DNA of 58,789 nt from assembly GCA_029747585.1 (NCBI GenBank), contig JAPEVF010000007.1, positions 189,458-248,246 on the forward strand, written 5' to 3'. Each line of letters begins with the position of its first letter. Position 1 is the first letter of the stretch. The notes beneath the pieces were generated by a model. The model ran no database searches and was not told the DNA's origin. It worked only from the letters and a program-made list of their open reading frames with translations. Positions 9,840 through 20,795 of this stretch are shown here, in pieces. This stretch comes from Pleurotus djamor. Its lineage: Eukaryota > Basidiomycota > Agaricomycetes > Agaricales > Pleurotaceae. The position numbers were made by a program, and so were the translations under genes.

Positions 9840-11637
9840 ATGCCCAAATGCTCCTTCGTTGACCTTCCTGATGAACTCATCATCAACGTCCTACGCAACC
9901 TGGACCATGTCCAGCTCCTGAGCTGCTCTTTAGTGAGCTGTTTACCTTCTTTGAAGTAAACACGTCTGCTCTAAAGCTTTCCGATCAGATTTGTCGCAAA
10001 TTTAGAAGTATCTTCTTGTCTTCGGTGGAACTGCGGTATCATGTCGAACTTGCAGTCGACGGTCTAAGCGACTGTGCAAGCGACTCTTTGCCATACAATG
10101 AACGACTTCAAAGCATTCTCGATCGGCGAAAGGCTTGGGCAAACTTGGAATTCAAAAAGATTGTGCCCGTGAATCTCCCTGGAGAAAGTCGAGCATATGA
10201 GCTCGTTGACGGTGTATTCGCAAAGCTCACGGACGAGAAGAGCTTCTGTGCCGCATATCTGCCTTCCTTGCACAGCGATGTAAAGGGACGGATTACCTCT
10301 GAACTGAAGTTTCCGGCGAGGGATTTTGCGATGGATCCATCACAAGACCTGATCGTCTTTCTGGAGGATGATAAACGGTGCGTATTGCTTTCTCTTTCTT
10401 TGAATAATACTGACGGCTCATCCAGGCCTCCAACCTATCGAGGCCTCAGAAAGGTCAACCTACATGTTTACTCACTCTCAAAGCACATACCACACCCTCT
10501 TGCCAAATCCCCCATCATTACTTTTGAGATTCTTAGAAGCGAGATCGGCAATTGGATTTTAACCGGGTTCTTGCAGATTGCGGATGATGTACTTGTCCTA
10601 CACTACAATACAGAAGACGAGGCTTCACACATATACCTCTGGGAATGGACTACTGGAAACCTCTGGCTAGTACGAATCCCCGCTTACTTTACCTGATCAT
10701 TCCTAAGCTTTTCCAGAGCCAGACGTTCGAAAACTACATGGATTTCGCCTTTATCTCACCCCGCGCCTACTTCCTTACTTCGATGGAGTTCAGTGGAAGT
10801 CTTCACGTATACTCGCTACATTTTGACGACTCTATCTTCAAAAATTGCCCCAAGTCAAGTTTGGTCGCCGTCCTCCTTCTCCCCTCACTGAGGCCTCTTG
10901 CATGGATCGACTACATTGGGACGCACACTTCTCCCATTGTAGCTCACCCCGCTCCAGAGAAGGTTGCCGCCCCCGCTCTGAAATCGTATATCCATGTGGT
11001 TTCAATCGGATACAATAGTGGCCAGGATCGTAACCCACTTTCGCTGTTTGTACCCAATTACGTGCTTTTGGCGTACGCAGCCTCGAGGGAAACCCCCGTC
11101 GTCCAGTGGGGACAATGGGGTCCAAAGAATACGAGGTTATTCGAACACCCTAGTGCTTCCTCTTGGCTAAGGTTGACTCTCCGTCTATTGTGATGTGTCG
11201 CGTGACTCCTTATAAGCGACTTTTTCCAGATACGTCCACGGATACCGTGTTGTTGGCGCCCCTCAAACCTCTTCCAGGAACAAATCTTTCAAGAACTTTC
11301 GCACAATCTGCCTGGTATACGACTTTAACCCATATTCCGGAAAAGTAGATGCGTCGACGGACCGTGATAACGAGAGCAGGGACTTATCATTGCACGAAGA
11401 ACATACAATCGTCAGCTTGGACATTTTCCAAGACGCCGTTACAACTTCGTTGCCGTATAGGGCTTCTGTGTTTCCGTTAAAGGAAAGGTATACGGCGTTT
11501 TTCATTGACGATGAGAGGATTATGGCGTTGAAGGTACGTCGACCCACTTCATCCCTTGTGCGTGCCACTGAATGGTCCCCTAGCATGACCCCTCTTTCGA
11601 GAATGATTTCGATGATGTTGATGTTTTGATATTCTGA
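9840..11637 (+). CDS. F-box protein
   Basis: The first exon reads MPKCSFVDLPDELIINVLRN and continues as a typical F-box (LPDEL, then LxxVQLLSCSL); an intron (GTGAGC..AAAG) interrupts it before LSDQICRKFRSI. The following text, S-x-E-L-x-Y-x-V-E-L-A-x-D-G and ERLQSILDRRKAWANL, is the pattern that follows the F-box in the large Agaricomycete F-box families. The remaining part, about 350 residues, is beta-rich with aromatic repeats suggestive of a propeller, but I cannot assign repeats. Four more introns (near 10380, 10670, 11172, 11534) keep frame to TGA 11637. F-box proteins recruit targets to SCF ubiquitin ligases; the target is unknown. Confidence 0.75.
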
Positions 11638-12095
11638 TGGGTCGGTGTCATAACCCGTATGTCGTCGTTGCTTTGACCATACAATGTGATCATGTATCCT
11701 CTGATTACGTTACTTCACCACCGCAGTATGAAGTAATTCGGTTATGTTGGTAAAGATCGTTGTTTTTCCCCATCGAGTCACGACCCACATCTTGTCTACG
11801 TCCCTGAGCTATCTTTGGCCACAAAGTGCGCATGTGAGTCTCCGTCAGTCCTCAACTAGCATGTCGACCTGTTGGGTATACTCGAGTAACGTTTTCATCC
11901 CACGAAAATGATTTCGACGCGACGCATGGAGCTACGACGCTTATCGTGGACTCATGGCTGCGATTCATACGGATGCCCCCGCTTCTTCAACTCTTATCAC
12001 TTGACGCCGCCAATCACAAGTGAAATCAACCGCTTTTTGGCGGCCATAAGTATCACTGTACACCATTTACTCAACCATCGTGCTTGAACTTCGCA
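11638..12095. other. Intergenic
   Basis: No gene seen. It holds the 3' flank of the F-box gene and the upstream region of the permease gene. Confidence 0.4.
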
Positions 12096-14459
12096 ATGTC
12101 GCCATCAAACACCCTAAAAGGTGACGAAGAGGTTCAGAGAGTTGGAGATTTGGGCGGGGATGAGATGGAGCTGGCGAGGATGGGATATAAGCAGGAGCTC
12201 AAGTGAGTCGACCATTGATGTAATGGGTAATTCGTCTGAACCTGACGTGGGTGGGATGACCCTAAAGGCGTGAACTGGGATTGCTACAGGTAAGAATAGT
12301 CCACGTTGGTAGACCTTCTCTGATCTGACTTTTTCAGAACTTCGGCGTGTCCTTCTCCATCATCAGCGTCATCACAGGAATACCCTCACTCTTCTTATAT
12401 GGATTAGTCAGTTCCATTTGTACCGATTCGAAGTCGGTCTATTGACACGTTCTCTTAGAACACCGGCGGTCCGGCAGTAATGGTGTGGGGCTGGGTAGTG
12501 GTTTGTTCGTCGCATTAGACCCCTTCAAAGTTCATTACTGACATGAACAATTAACAGCTTTTGCGACTATGCTAGTTGGATTGGCCATGGCAGGCGAGTT
12601 CCGCTCATCGTATCCTATTTGCTCTGGGTCTGACAAATTCTACAGAAGTCTGCAGGTAAGCCCTCCTGAATGGAATCCGACCTCAATACTCGATGTTCCT
12701 CGCAGCGCACACCCAACATCCGGTGGCCCCTACTTCTGGGCAGCTATGCTCTCCCGCCCAGAGCACGCGGCATTCGCGTCATGGATAACAGGCTGGTTCA
12801 ACCTACTAGGCCAAGTTGCTGTCACCACAGGTATCAGGTGGTCCCTTCTCTATTCTTTAACCACTCCTTCGACATCTCGCTTACGCGACCCCGTCATGCT
12901 ATAGCTTCGCATGTGCAACATTCATTTCAACTGCATCGGAACTCAAGACAGGCTTTGTTCCAAACGAAAAGACAACCATTGGAATCTATGCTGCCGTCCT
13001 TATCACGCAAGGTGCCCAAGCATGATCAGAGTAATCAGTGCTGTTGTTTCTGACATCTTAGTAGGAATAATCAACACGTTTGGAGTGCGATTACTCAAAC
13101 ATCTGAACAATATATCTGTGTGGTGGCACGCCGTTGGAACGTTCTCTCTTGTCGTAGCCATTTTAGCCAAGGCTCCAACTCACCAATCGGGGACATTTGT
13201 CTTCCGAACCATAATCGACGGGACTGGTGTCAATGGCGTCGGTTGGGGTGACAGGGCTAGTCCTGCCTACCTTGTTGTTATTGGCATCCTTATGGCCCAG
13301 TACACACTGACAGGCTTCGATGCAAGTGCACACGTAGGTGCTCTTCTACCCTCCTTGATATCAAACGCTGGAATTATCGCCTCCTAGATGACCGAAGAGA
13401 CACGCAACGCTGCGATGTCTGGTTCAATCGGCATTGTCATGGCTATTGGCGTCTCAGCTGTCCTAGGCTGGTTCCTTCTCCTTGGGCTATTGTTCTCTAT
13501 CCAGGACCTTGACAGAACGATTAATTCGGCCACTGGTGAACCAGTTGCACAGATATTCTTAGACACCGTTGGAGAGAACGGCGCGATCGTTTTGATGGTC
13601 AGTAAAGTCTATCCTTGTTGCAACCTCTAATAATCTGACCCCGTTCGTAGGTCATAGTCATCGGCGCGATGTACTTCTGTGGGTATGTCTACATCCCATT
13701 TTCACGGTTTAAAGCCATCACTGACAACGTTGTAGTACATTTTCCATCACTTCCAATTCCCGAATGATGTATGCTTTTGCACGCGATGGTGGGATCCCTG
13801 GGCACAAGTTCTTCAGCAAAGTTAGCACGCAATGGAAATCGCCTATCCGCACTGTCTGGCTCGCTTGCACCTTGAGCTTTATCCTAGGTCTCCCCAGTCT
13901 AGGAAGCTCAGTAGCCTTTGCTGCCGCTACGAGTATCGCCACCATTGGATTGTATATCTCATATGGTGAGCATCTTTCGCACCAAAACCGTTCCCATCTC
14001 ATGGTATCTATAGGTATCCCAATCGCACTTCGTGTCATTTACCGCCATGAGTTCAAGAAAGGGCCTTTCCATCTGGGCGTTTTCTCATATCCTATAGCCA
14101 TCGGCGCTGTCTTGTGGATCATCTTCATCTCAATCGCATTCATCCTCCCCCAGATCAATGTGAGTTTTTCTCTCTTCGATACATTTCATCAGTCTCCCCC
14201 TAATGAATNCCCCCCCACCAGCCTGTCGACTCCCAGACACTCAACTACGCCATTGTTGCAGTTGGAATCGTAATCGTTTATAGCTTGGGATTCTGGTTGT
14301 TGAGTGCAAGGAAATGGTTTACTGGTCCAGTCAAGCAGATTGCTGGTGAGCTTGATATTTCTCTCTCGTGAATTGATCTGACGGTCACCCTCGTTAGCGG
14401 AGGAAATGGGTGTCAATGTTATGGAGCCTGGAGAAGCAGAGAAACACAAAGAATTCTAG
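12096..14459 (+). CDS. Amino-acid/GABA/choline-type permease (APC superfamily)
   Basis: At least ten exons, about 500 residues. The N-terminal cytoplasmic segment with ELARMGYKQELKRELGLLQN is followed by NFGVSFSIISVITGIPSLF, the standard first helix of fungal GABA/choline/amino-acid permeases. Further matches are NTGGPAVMVWGW, ICSA-PTSGGPYFWAA, FASWITGWFNLLGQVAVT, YTLTGFDASAH followed after an intron by MTEETRNAA, and NSRMMYAFARDGGIPGH. About 12 helices can be counted. It ends at TAG 14459 after a short charged tail. It is a plasma-membrane (or mitochondrial) uptake carrier for amino acids or related amines; the substrate cannot be decided from sequence alone. One ambiguous base lies at 14209 within an intron-rich part and does not change the reading. 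Confidence 0.85.
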
Positions 14460-14567
14460 CCCGTTATATACACTCACGACTGATTGATGATCTTACGGAA
14501 ATACATACATGATGCTTATACTTCTAAATGGCTATCGGAGAAAAGCCAGATTTTCAAGTATAACGAA

Positions 14568-16471
14568 TTATACGTCGTAGCCAACGGTTACCTTCGCCGC
14601 TCCCTGGTCACCTCCTCGTGTCACCAAATCATTTCCTGCTTCTCCTTTGAGGTTCTCGTAAAAATCAGGCGTCAGGCCGGCCCTCTCTCGATCCTCCTTA
14701 TTGAATGGGCCCTTGACTTCGCCTCTCCAACCTTTCCTCACTTCTTCCCTAAATGCTTGCACAGGATCCACGACCCTTCCACAGGCCTCACTCTCCTGAT
14801 CGCAGACCCATGTGAACCACCTATGCCCCGTTGTGACGTGCGTCACCTCATCAGCGTGTACAATTTCCAAGACATCTACGGTTTCTCCATCTCCCACCTT
14901 TCTGAACCGTTCGATTGTTTTGGGGTTAACATCCAACCCTCTGGCTTCATGAACGAGATGGATGATGGCTAGACGAGAACGGAGGGAGGCGAATGTGGCT
15001 TGGGCAGAAAGCCAGAGCGACGCGTGCACGGGAAGAGATCCGTACGGTGTGGCTGGGGATATTTCGGAGAGCCGTGAAGTAAGGAGAGTGAAATGTTTGG
15101 ACTCGTCGAGTGCCATCTTAGTAAAATCAGAGAAGAAGGATGGCGGTAGGGCAGGATGTGTTGGACCGAATCGCGCCACTATATCCCACCTATGTTGCAG
15201 TGTCAGAGCGTCTCGATCTTGAGAGACATGACACTTACGCGAGGTCGATTCTGGAATATGATGTTGATTATTGAAGAATGTGTAGATAAATGGTAAGTAC
15301 TCACGCCCATTGCTCGATGTTCGCTAACGCATGAAGCATCACGGCTCTGTTCTTCTTCGTGCTCTTTAGTTTTGCCGGGTCGACCGCCTGTTGACGCATC
15401 CAGTTCTCATCGCGAGGTGGAACTTCAGGAGGACGTGGAGCCGATTTGGATTTGTGACCGATCGATAATAGTTGACCCGTTCGGAAAAGGTGGACGGCGT
15501 GTCTGGTGCGTTCAACCTATAGATTATAGATGAATTCCCATGTGTCATTGGCTCTGGGTGTTGGACGCACCTTCAAAACAGGATGTGGAGTGTTGAGGAT
15601 GAGAACAGCCCACTCTATCAAGGTCTTGGGAGGATCCTCGAGGGGAACCACAGGGTCCAAAGGGATGTTGGATTCTCGAGTAACGGGCTGGATCGCAGGC
15701 CGTTTGGTAGGTGGATCCGCAAATTCTACAGAGAGGGTCAAGACAGGGATCCCAGCAACGATTGAAGCAATTTAAACGACATCAACGAGAAAGTGTAACT
15801 CATACACTTGTTCGTCATCACTGACCCCAAAGGGTAGACAATGCACCTCTCAGTTGCGCTTGGTGCTTACCTTCTGACACGGGCCGTAACTCAACCAGCC
15901 GCCAGCTGGTGCCATCCTCCGGTGTTTCAATCCAAACATCCTTACCCTCAGTCTCCGAGTCAACTCCAGGCCTAATTTCCACACCATAGGTACATGTCTT
16001 CAGCCCTGTCTCACTCTTGCCAGTCTTCATATCGAAATCATAGCTCTCCGATCAAGGAAGTAAGCTCAAGGAAGTGTTGTTATTGAATGATATTCGACGC
16101 TCACCCATGCCAAGGACAAACAGCTATGACGGTAGAATCGCATTCTTCGATCTCTGCATGCGACATTTCCGCGCCTAAATGCGGACAGGTAGATTCCATT
16201 ACGTATATCTGATGTTCTTCAGAGAGATCTGGCCCGAAGCTTTGTGGGGAATCTGGACACGGCATTGCAGAGGCATCATCGAGTGACGGTGTTAGACGAA
16301 ATAAGATCAGGGAATGATATGTCCCCTCTGATGAGCGTAGTGTGATGAAGAAGCGAAAATGGGTTCGTAGGCGGCTTAGCGCGCAAAGACTAGTCTCAGA
16401 TTATCAGACTGAGAGGCGAGTACGCAGGATGTACACAGTTCAGCTTACCGTAGAAATCCCTCCTTCTCCAT
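14568..16471 (-). CDS. Rieske [2Fe-2S] plus DUF455 ferritin-like fusion protein
   Basis: Multi-exon gene, about 500 residues. The start is set at 16471 (MEKEGFLR, then intron GTAAGC..CTAG), because the longer upstream ATG runs into a stop after splicing. Residues about 60-110 hold a Rieske centre: C-P-H-L-G and then C-P-W-H-G, with GYDFDMKTG after it. The C-terminal half is DUF455: RAVMLHALANIEQWA, FTKMALDESKHF, IHLVHEARGLDVNP and EIVHADEVTHV supply the Glu and His residues of a di-iron four-helix bundle as in MiaE-like proteins. A Rieske electron donor fused to a di-iron domain suggests a self-contained oxygenase, with substrate unknown. This fusion is known among fungi; I infer a hydroxylase role from the cofactors only. 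Confidence 0.8.
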
Positions 16472-16730
16472 TCTTGTTAGGGCGCGGTCCAAGCTTGGTC
16501 ATTGCGGGACGAACAACTGTGTGAATATCCCCTGGATCGAGGGGCAGTATTCCCTGTGTTCCTGTTGGCTCGAAAAAATCTCAAGAAACGACCAATAAAC
16601 GACTGCGAAGGATCTGGGGGAAAGTGCGATCTGATTCTATACTCTGAGATAGGTAGAAGTACCCAAACTGCCACCTCGAGCCGCGAATGAACGAGTCCAC
16701 CTATAACTCTCCACTCGAACGTCTTCAACT

Positions 16731-17659
16731 TCAAGTCCCTTGCGACTGGGGTCGTGGTCGTTCGTTCCCCTTCACCAAGTAAACATGTCGACCTTTCGCA
16801 ACGGGAGTATCAGGTTGCCATCCCAGATATGCGGGGGGATACTCGTCTGGTCTATGAGTCCATGAAAATCTGCAGGCATTGGCTTGTGGAAGAAATGCAC
16901 ACACTGATTATGCTGCTCCCGAGGAGTTCCTCTTTTTTTTCNTTTTTTGTTCGATGCACACACGATTGCGTTCCGCGCAGCGTTGACATTGATCCTTGCT
17001 TGGACCATCGTCGCACCGGACCTGTACGAGTTTGTTTAACAAATGAAGCAAAGAACCCAGTGAAGTGAATCCTCATTGAGCACCTTCGACTTTATGCATG
17101 ACGTGCATGGACGTCGCTTAGCCCGAGAGGGTGAAGGAGAGGCCCTCATTTCGTCTATCATCAAGTTCGCATGTTCTGCCGGGGGCCGTGGCGGTGAAGC
17201 GATGTCCGATGCCTTGATCTTCCCAGCCAAGTCAGTCGCACGACCAACTAAAAAGTTGCAGTCATATCCCGCACGATCACATCGCTCGCACATAGACGTT
17301 ATGTCCTTTGGCGGGACTTGACATTTAACCTTCATCTCATAATTCAGGGCTGAAACCCCAAGAATGTAGCTGAGTCCATACCTTGAGTGCTATGCAAGCT
17401 TGACAACGTCTGGGAGCAAATCAATCTTCAGCTCACTTTGGTCACAGAGTAGGACTTACAGACGAATGTACAGTCCTTCCTCATGAACATTGAAGACATC
17501 TTCCTCGCTGTCGGAACTCCCGCTGCGGTTCTTTTCCTTGTCTTGCTCGTTCGTCGCTACAAGCAACTCACCCTTGGTGTCTTTTTCGCATTCGACCGCT
17601 GGCCCACCTTCTGAACGGCCGTCAATCCCAGAGATGATGGTGTTTGCTCCGGGGTCCAT
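16731..17659 (-). CDS. Tandem Zn(II)2Cys6 protein with VKGNERPRP tail (family copy A)
   Basis: About 255 residues. Exon 1 is acidic (MDPGANTIISG...). Cluster 1 is CQACIALK, intron, VKC-x10-CERC-x6-C; cluster 2 is CTSCIKSK, intron, VRC-x8-CQRC-x6-C. Both match C-x2-C-x6-C-x8-10-C-x2-C-x6-C exactly and both are split between K and the residue two before the third Cys. A Ser/Pro/Arg linker of about 45 residues separates them. The C-terminus is GRHVYLVKGNERPRP plus QSQGT and TGA at 16731. Between cluster 2 and the tail the frame changes at a poly-A run containing an N (near 16935-16950), probably a sequencing error. An alternative start lies at 17695. Two adjacent zinc clusters in one short protein are unusual. 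It is the distal gene of a three-copy array. Confidence 0.65.
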
Positions 17660-18060
17660 TGGGTAAGGATACTGACATTGGTGAGAGAAGCTCACTTTTT
17701 CTACTTATCAATGCTCAACGGAAACTTGGCCTTTGATTGAAGGGTGACCATGAGATTTATCCGCACTGGGCGGCAGCGCTCAGTGTGGCATATGTCCCAG
17801 TTTTACAGATGGGTCTGATGGATATGTATGCTTTACCTCCACCTACACACACCGCCATCATCTAGAGATACGAAGTTGGAAGCCGGACGCACAGGTCAAC
17901 GGGAAAGCGAAACTAGAAGTCCGAAATTCCCTGTCTCCTATTTCAACCAGGAGGGATCACGAAAGTGGTGTTTCTCATTCACATACCGTATACGTGGTCA
18001 ATAATTCTATTGTATAGAAGGGACACAGGGAAGATCCTTGCCAGATTTTGCACGCCTCTG
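17660..18060. other. Intergenic spacer of the zinc-cluster array
   Basis: About 400 bp between copies A and B. No gene seen; it should contain the promoter of copy A and the 3' flank of copy B. Confidence 0.4.
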
Positions 18061-19009
18061 TTATTTGGGCCGAGGCCGCTCGTTACCTTTGACCTGATAA
18101 ACAAGTCGACCTTGTGGAACTACTGATTCATAGTTCACACTAAATCCCGAGTACAAGGGAGGGTGACCAACTTCGTTGAGTCTGTGGAAGATTTAGGACA
18201 CTGTTAGCAGATTCCCCTGTATCAGTAAGCGGACGTACTCGGAACGAATCAAGCATCTTGGTTTTCGTCCTTCGACGACGCACTCGCAGTCATTTTCTAT
18301 ACAGCGCTCACAGTTAACTTCGCCTCGCCCGTACACACATTGGACCTAAGATAATCAAGCACAGAAGCGCAAAGAGACCTTATTAGAGGGTCATCAAGAG
18401 CAGGACTTGGATGTCGTGCCTTGAGGTTTTTACATGATCTGCACGCACCAGGCAGCCGCATTGGGGGCGTCCTGCAAATTGAGGGAATTTAGGATATGGC
18501 CATGGCGATGGAAGGTTCACAATGACTTGCCTCGGTTCAACTGTTGTCGCTTCAAATACACAGGAACATTTTTGGGACAGGCATCGGTCACACTTCGACT
18601 GGTTTCTCCGGACTTGACATCGCATCTTCGTGCCCATATGTGCTGTTAGATTAGAACGGGTGATATACCAGGCCATCATACCTTGAGTGATCTACAGGAT
18701 TGACACGGCCTTATAGTGGTGGCATCTGATCACAAAGGCTGCATCTTTTTCAATAGTATGTAACTCACGGGTGAATGGGAGGGGATCTGCCACTCGTGGG
18801 GATGGAAGCAGTGATTTCATCGCCGGACGGTGCAGTTTCGACGCGATCCACGTTCTCGGTCACTACGTACGTTCATATTGAAGTCTGGGTGACAGAACGA
18901 CCGTCCAGTACTAACTAGTGGATGCCTGTGCCTCTGGATTATCGCAGTCCACGATGATCCCATCGAGGCATTGCTCTGAGCTGGCGGTAGCTATGAATCC
19001 GGAGGCCAT
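18061..19009 (-). CDS. Tandem Zn(II)2Cys6 protein with VKGNERPRP tail (family copy B)
   Basis: Seven exons, about 196 residues. The start MASGFIATASSEQ is at 19009; the exon ends at GTTAGT. Cluster 1 is CQSCRSLK, intron, MRC-x8-CDRC-x6-C. Cluster 2 is CRSCKNLK, intron, VQC-x8-CERC-x6-C. The last exon ends GRLVYQVKGNERPRPK and TAA at 18061. Keeping the frame needs two GC..AG introns: 18472-18530 begins AG|GCAAGT, the standard GC-donor consensus, and 18346-18419 begins AAG|GCACGA, which is weaker. All other introns are GT..AG. The cluster-splitting intron positions equal those of copies A and 1. The protein has no room for a fungal_trans domain; it is little more than two clusters and the tail. 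Confidence 0.6.
18472..18530 (-). other. GC-AG intron in zinc-cluster copy B
   Basis: The donor reads AG|GCAAGT and the acceptor TTTGCAG|G. Only this donor gives the phase that continues into the second zinc cluster; GT donors nearby lead to a stop. Confidence 0.5.
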
Positions 19010-19346
19010 TGTGGCGATGTGGTAGAGAGAGTGGAGGGATCCATGACGCATGTGAGCGTCTCGGCCTCGGTGTCACGCCGGGCCGGGAATGCCGTCTCCT
19101 GGTCGTCGGCGAACTTGGAAGTGAACTTTTGAAGCATTTCCAAAGCATTTCCTTTGAGTTTCAATTCCAGAAACAGAAACAGGAAAGTCATTTATATGCC
19201 ATTCAACGCCGCAACTCGTCCATGGACTTCAGCCTCCTTTCAAGCCCCTGGTTTCCGCAACCCGGTTAGACCTTGAAAGGTTGGCTATTGCGTACGGGAA
19301 CAAGAAGTTGATCAGCCTGTACATTCAAGATTATTCTGGCGTTTGC
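19010..19346. other. Intergenic spacer of the zinc-cluster array
   Basis: About 340 bp upstream of copy B. No gene is supported; short frames on both strands look like shadows. Confidence 0.35.
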
Positions 19347-19599
19347 TCAGCCACGGGGAGGACGTGGTCTTTCATCGTTTCCTTTGACTTGATAAACTGG
19401 TCGACCGTAGCTGGCAGACGGCTCTGAGAAGCCGTATGTATATGCTTGGGCAGAGGATTGTTGTGGAAATTGTTGTGGAGGGGGTACGTCTGGTTCCCAT
19501 TTCCCCTCAGCGCCAGGGACCTCAGGCCGCCTGCATAGCGAAATCATTGGAGAAGCTTGCATACGCAACGTAACTGTCAAACGTACGCTGGCTCCTTTG

Positions 19600-19604
19600 C
19601 CCAT
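19600..19604. repeat. Target-site duplication CCCAT, left copy
   Basis: CCCAT directly precedes the left LTR; the same five bases directly follow the right LTR at 20947-20951. Confidence 0.85.
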
Positions 19605-19755
19605 TGTAAGATATTCTTGAGAGCGCCTTACGAGGGGTCACAAGTGCGTCGTAATCCAGTCTATAGTGGATCAAACACAGGCGTAGTGACAAGTAGTAAG
19701 GCAAGGTGAATATGCTTATGTAAGGTANGGGGGACCCCGGTATAGCCGTCTTACA
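19605..19755. repeat. Left LTR, 151 bp
   Basis: Starts TGTAAGATATT and ends GTCTTACA. It matches the copy at 20796-20946 at every called position. Confidence 0.9.
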
Positions 19756-19768
19756 CCTCCCCCGACCA

Positions 19769-19788
19769 GATACAGCCCACGCTGTATC
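19769..19788. repeat. Inverted repeat just inside the left LTR
   Basis: GATACAGC and GCTGTATC, 8-bp arms around CCAC, start 13 bases inside the element. It may fold as a hairpin; function unknown. Confidence 0.6.
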
Positions 19789-20412
19789 GCATAGAAAGGA
19801 ATCAACCAATTTTTATCCATACCCATAAGTCCATAGTCCATCCATCAGCTAAGATCAACCCCCACACAATGTTCATCAAGCCAAGGTCTCACCCTGAGAC
19901 ATGGTCTTGTACCACGGATCAGGCCGACAAGGTTCACTAAGAGGAGGCGCGTAGAGTGCATGACAAGCAACTCAAGGCCTCACCTCCAGCTATGTGCATA
20001 GCCAGAGCCACAAGGGGACTCAGGACACCCAAGGGAGACGCGTAGGGAATTCCATGGGTTAGGTGATGGTGTCGAAGAGGAAGGGATGGTAGCAAAGGGA
20101 TGTCGGCTTTGCTGGAGAAGACAGGAATCACATAGATTAACCTGTAATGAGGGGGTAACGGCTCAGTTCTGCGTTGGAAACACAGCCACCCAGGTGCCCT
20201 AGGATGGAGGAAGGTGTAGAGGAAAGGTAGCACCAGCAGAGTGGTGCAGAGACGTTGATAAAGGTACAAGGAGGAGGTGGTGACCGAGATCGCAATTTCC
20301 GGATCGTTGGTTGCGCGGACCACGTCGACTTTGGGCTCGTCGGAAAGCCCCCATTGAGGGCTTCAAGGAACGGCTTGAGTTGAGCCATTCCAACGGTGCG
20401 ATCCGACGCGAT

Positions 20413-20433
20413 GGTCTGATCAATGATCAGACC
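20413..20433. repeat. Near-perfect palindrome in the element interior
   Basis: GGTCTGATCA and TGATCAGACC, 10-bp arms around a single A, in the middle of the LTR element. Confidence 0.7.
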
Positions 20434-20795
20434 GTGCATCGACGATAGCGGAGGCGTTGGGGAACGCGACAGCCGGAATGGGGGGTCAATCGAGAGCCCC
20501 AGACAAGGGCTTCCAAGCGTAGAAGGAAGCGAAAGGCTTGACGTACGCGTTCTTGAGATATGGGCCAATCTTCCCCCCCTCTCCTCATCAAAAACTCCAA
20601 AAACCGGTCCAAAACCACACACAACTCCCACCAAACTGCCCAGTTTCCACCAGTCCACCTATGCGCCGTAAATCGTGTTTGAAACGAGCCCAGGATCAGG
20701 CAGAACGACCAAGGGATGGTAGAGAAAGAGTAGGAGCAGTGGGGAGGGTGTTTCTCCACTACAGCCTCAGTTAAGAGGTTGGAGACGCAAAAAAG

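Noticed and set aside
14484..14972. 162-codon plus-strand frame opposite the Rieske-DUF455 gene
   Set aside because: Shadow of the minus-strand coding exon.
20137..20658. 173-codon minus-strand frame inside the LTR element
   Set aside because: Composition is Ser/Pro/Leu-rich without any gag, reverse transcriptase or integrase motif, and several frames overlap it; probably chance.
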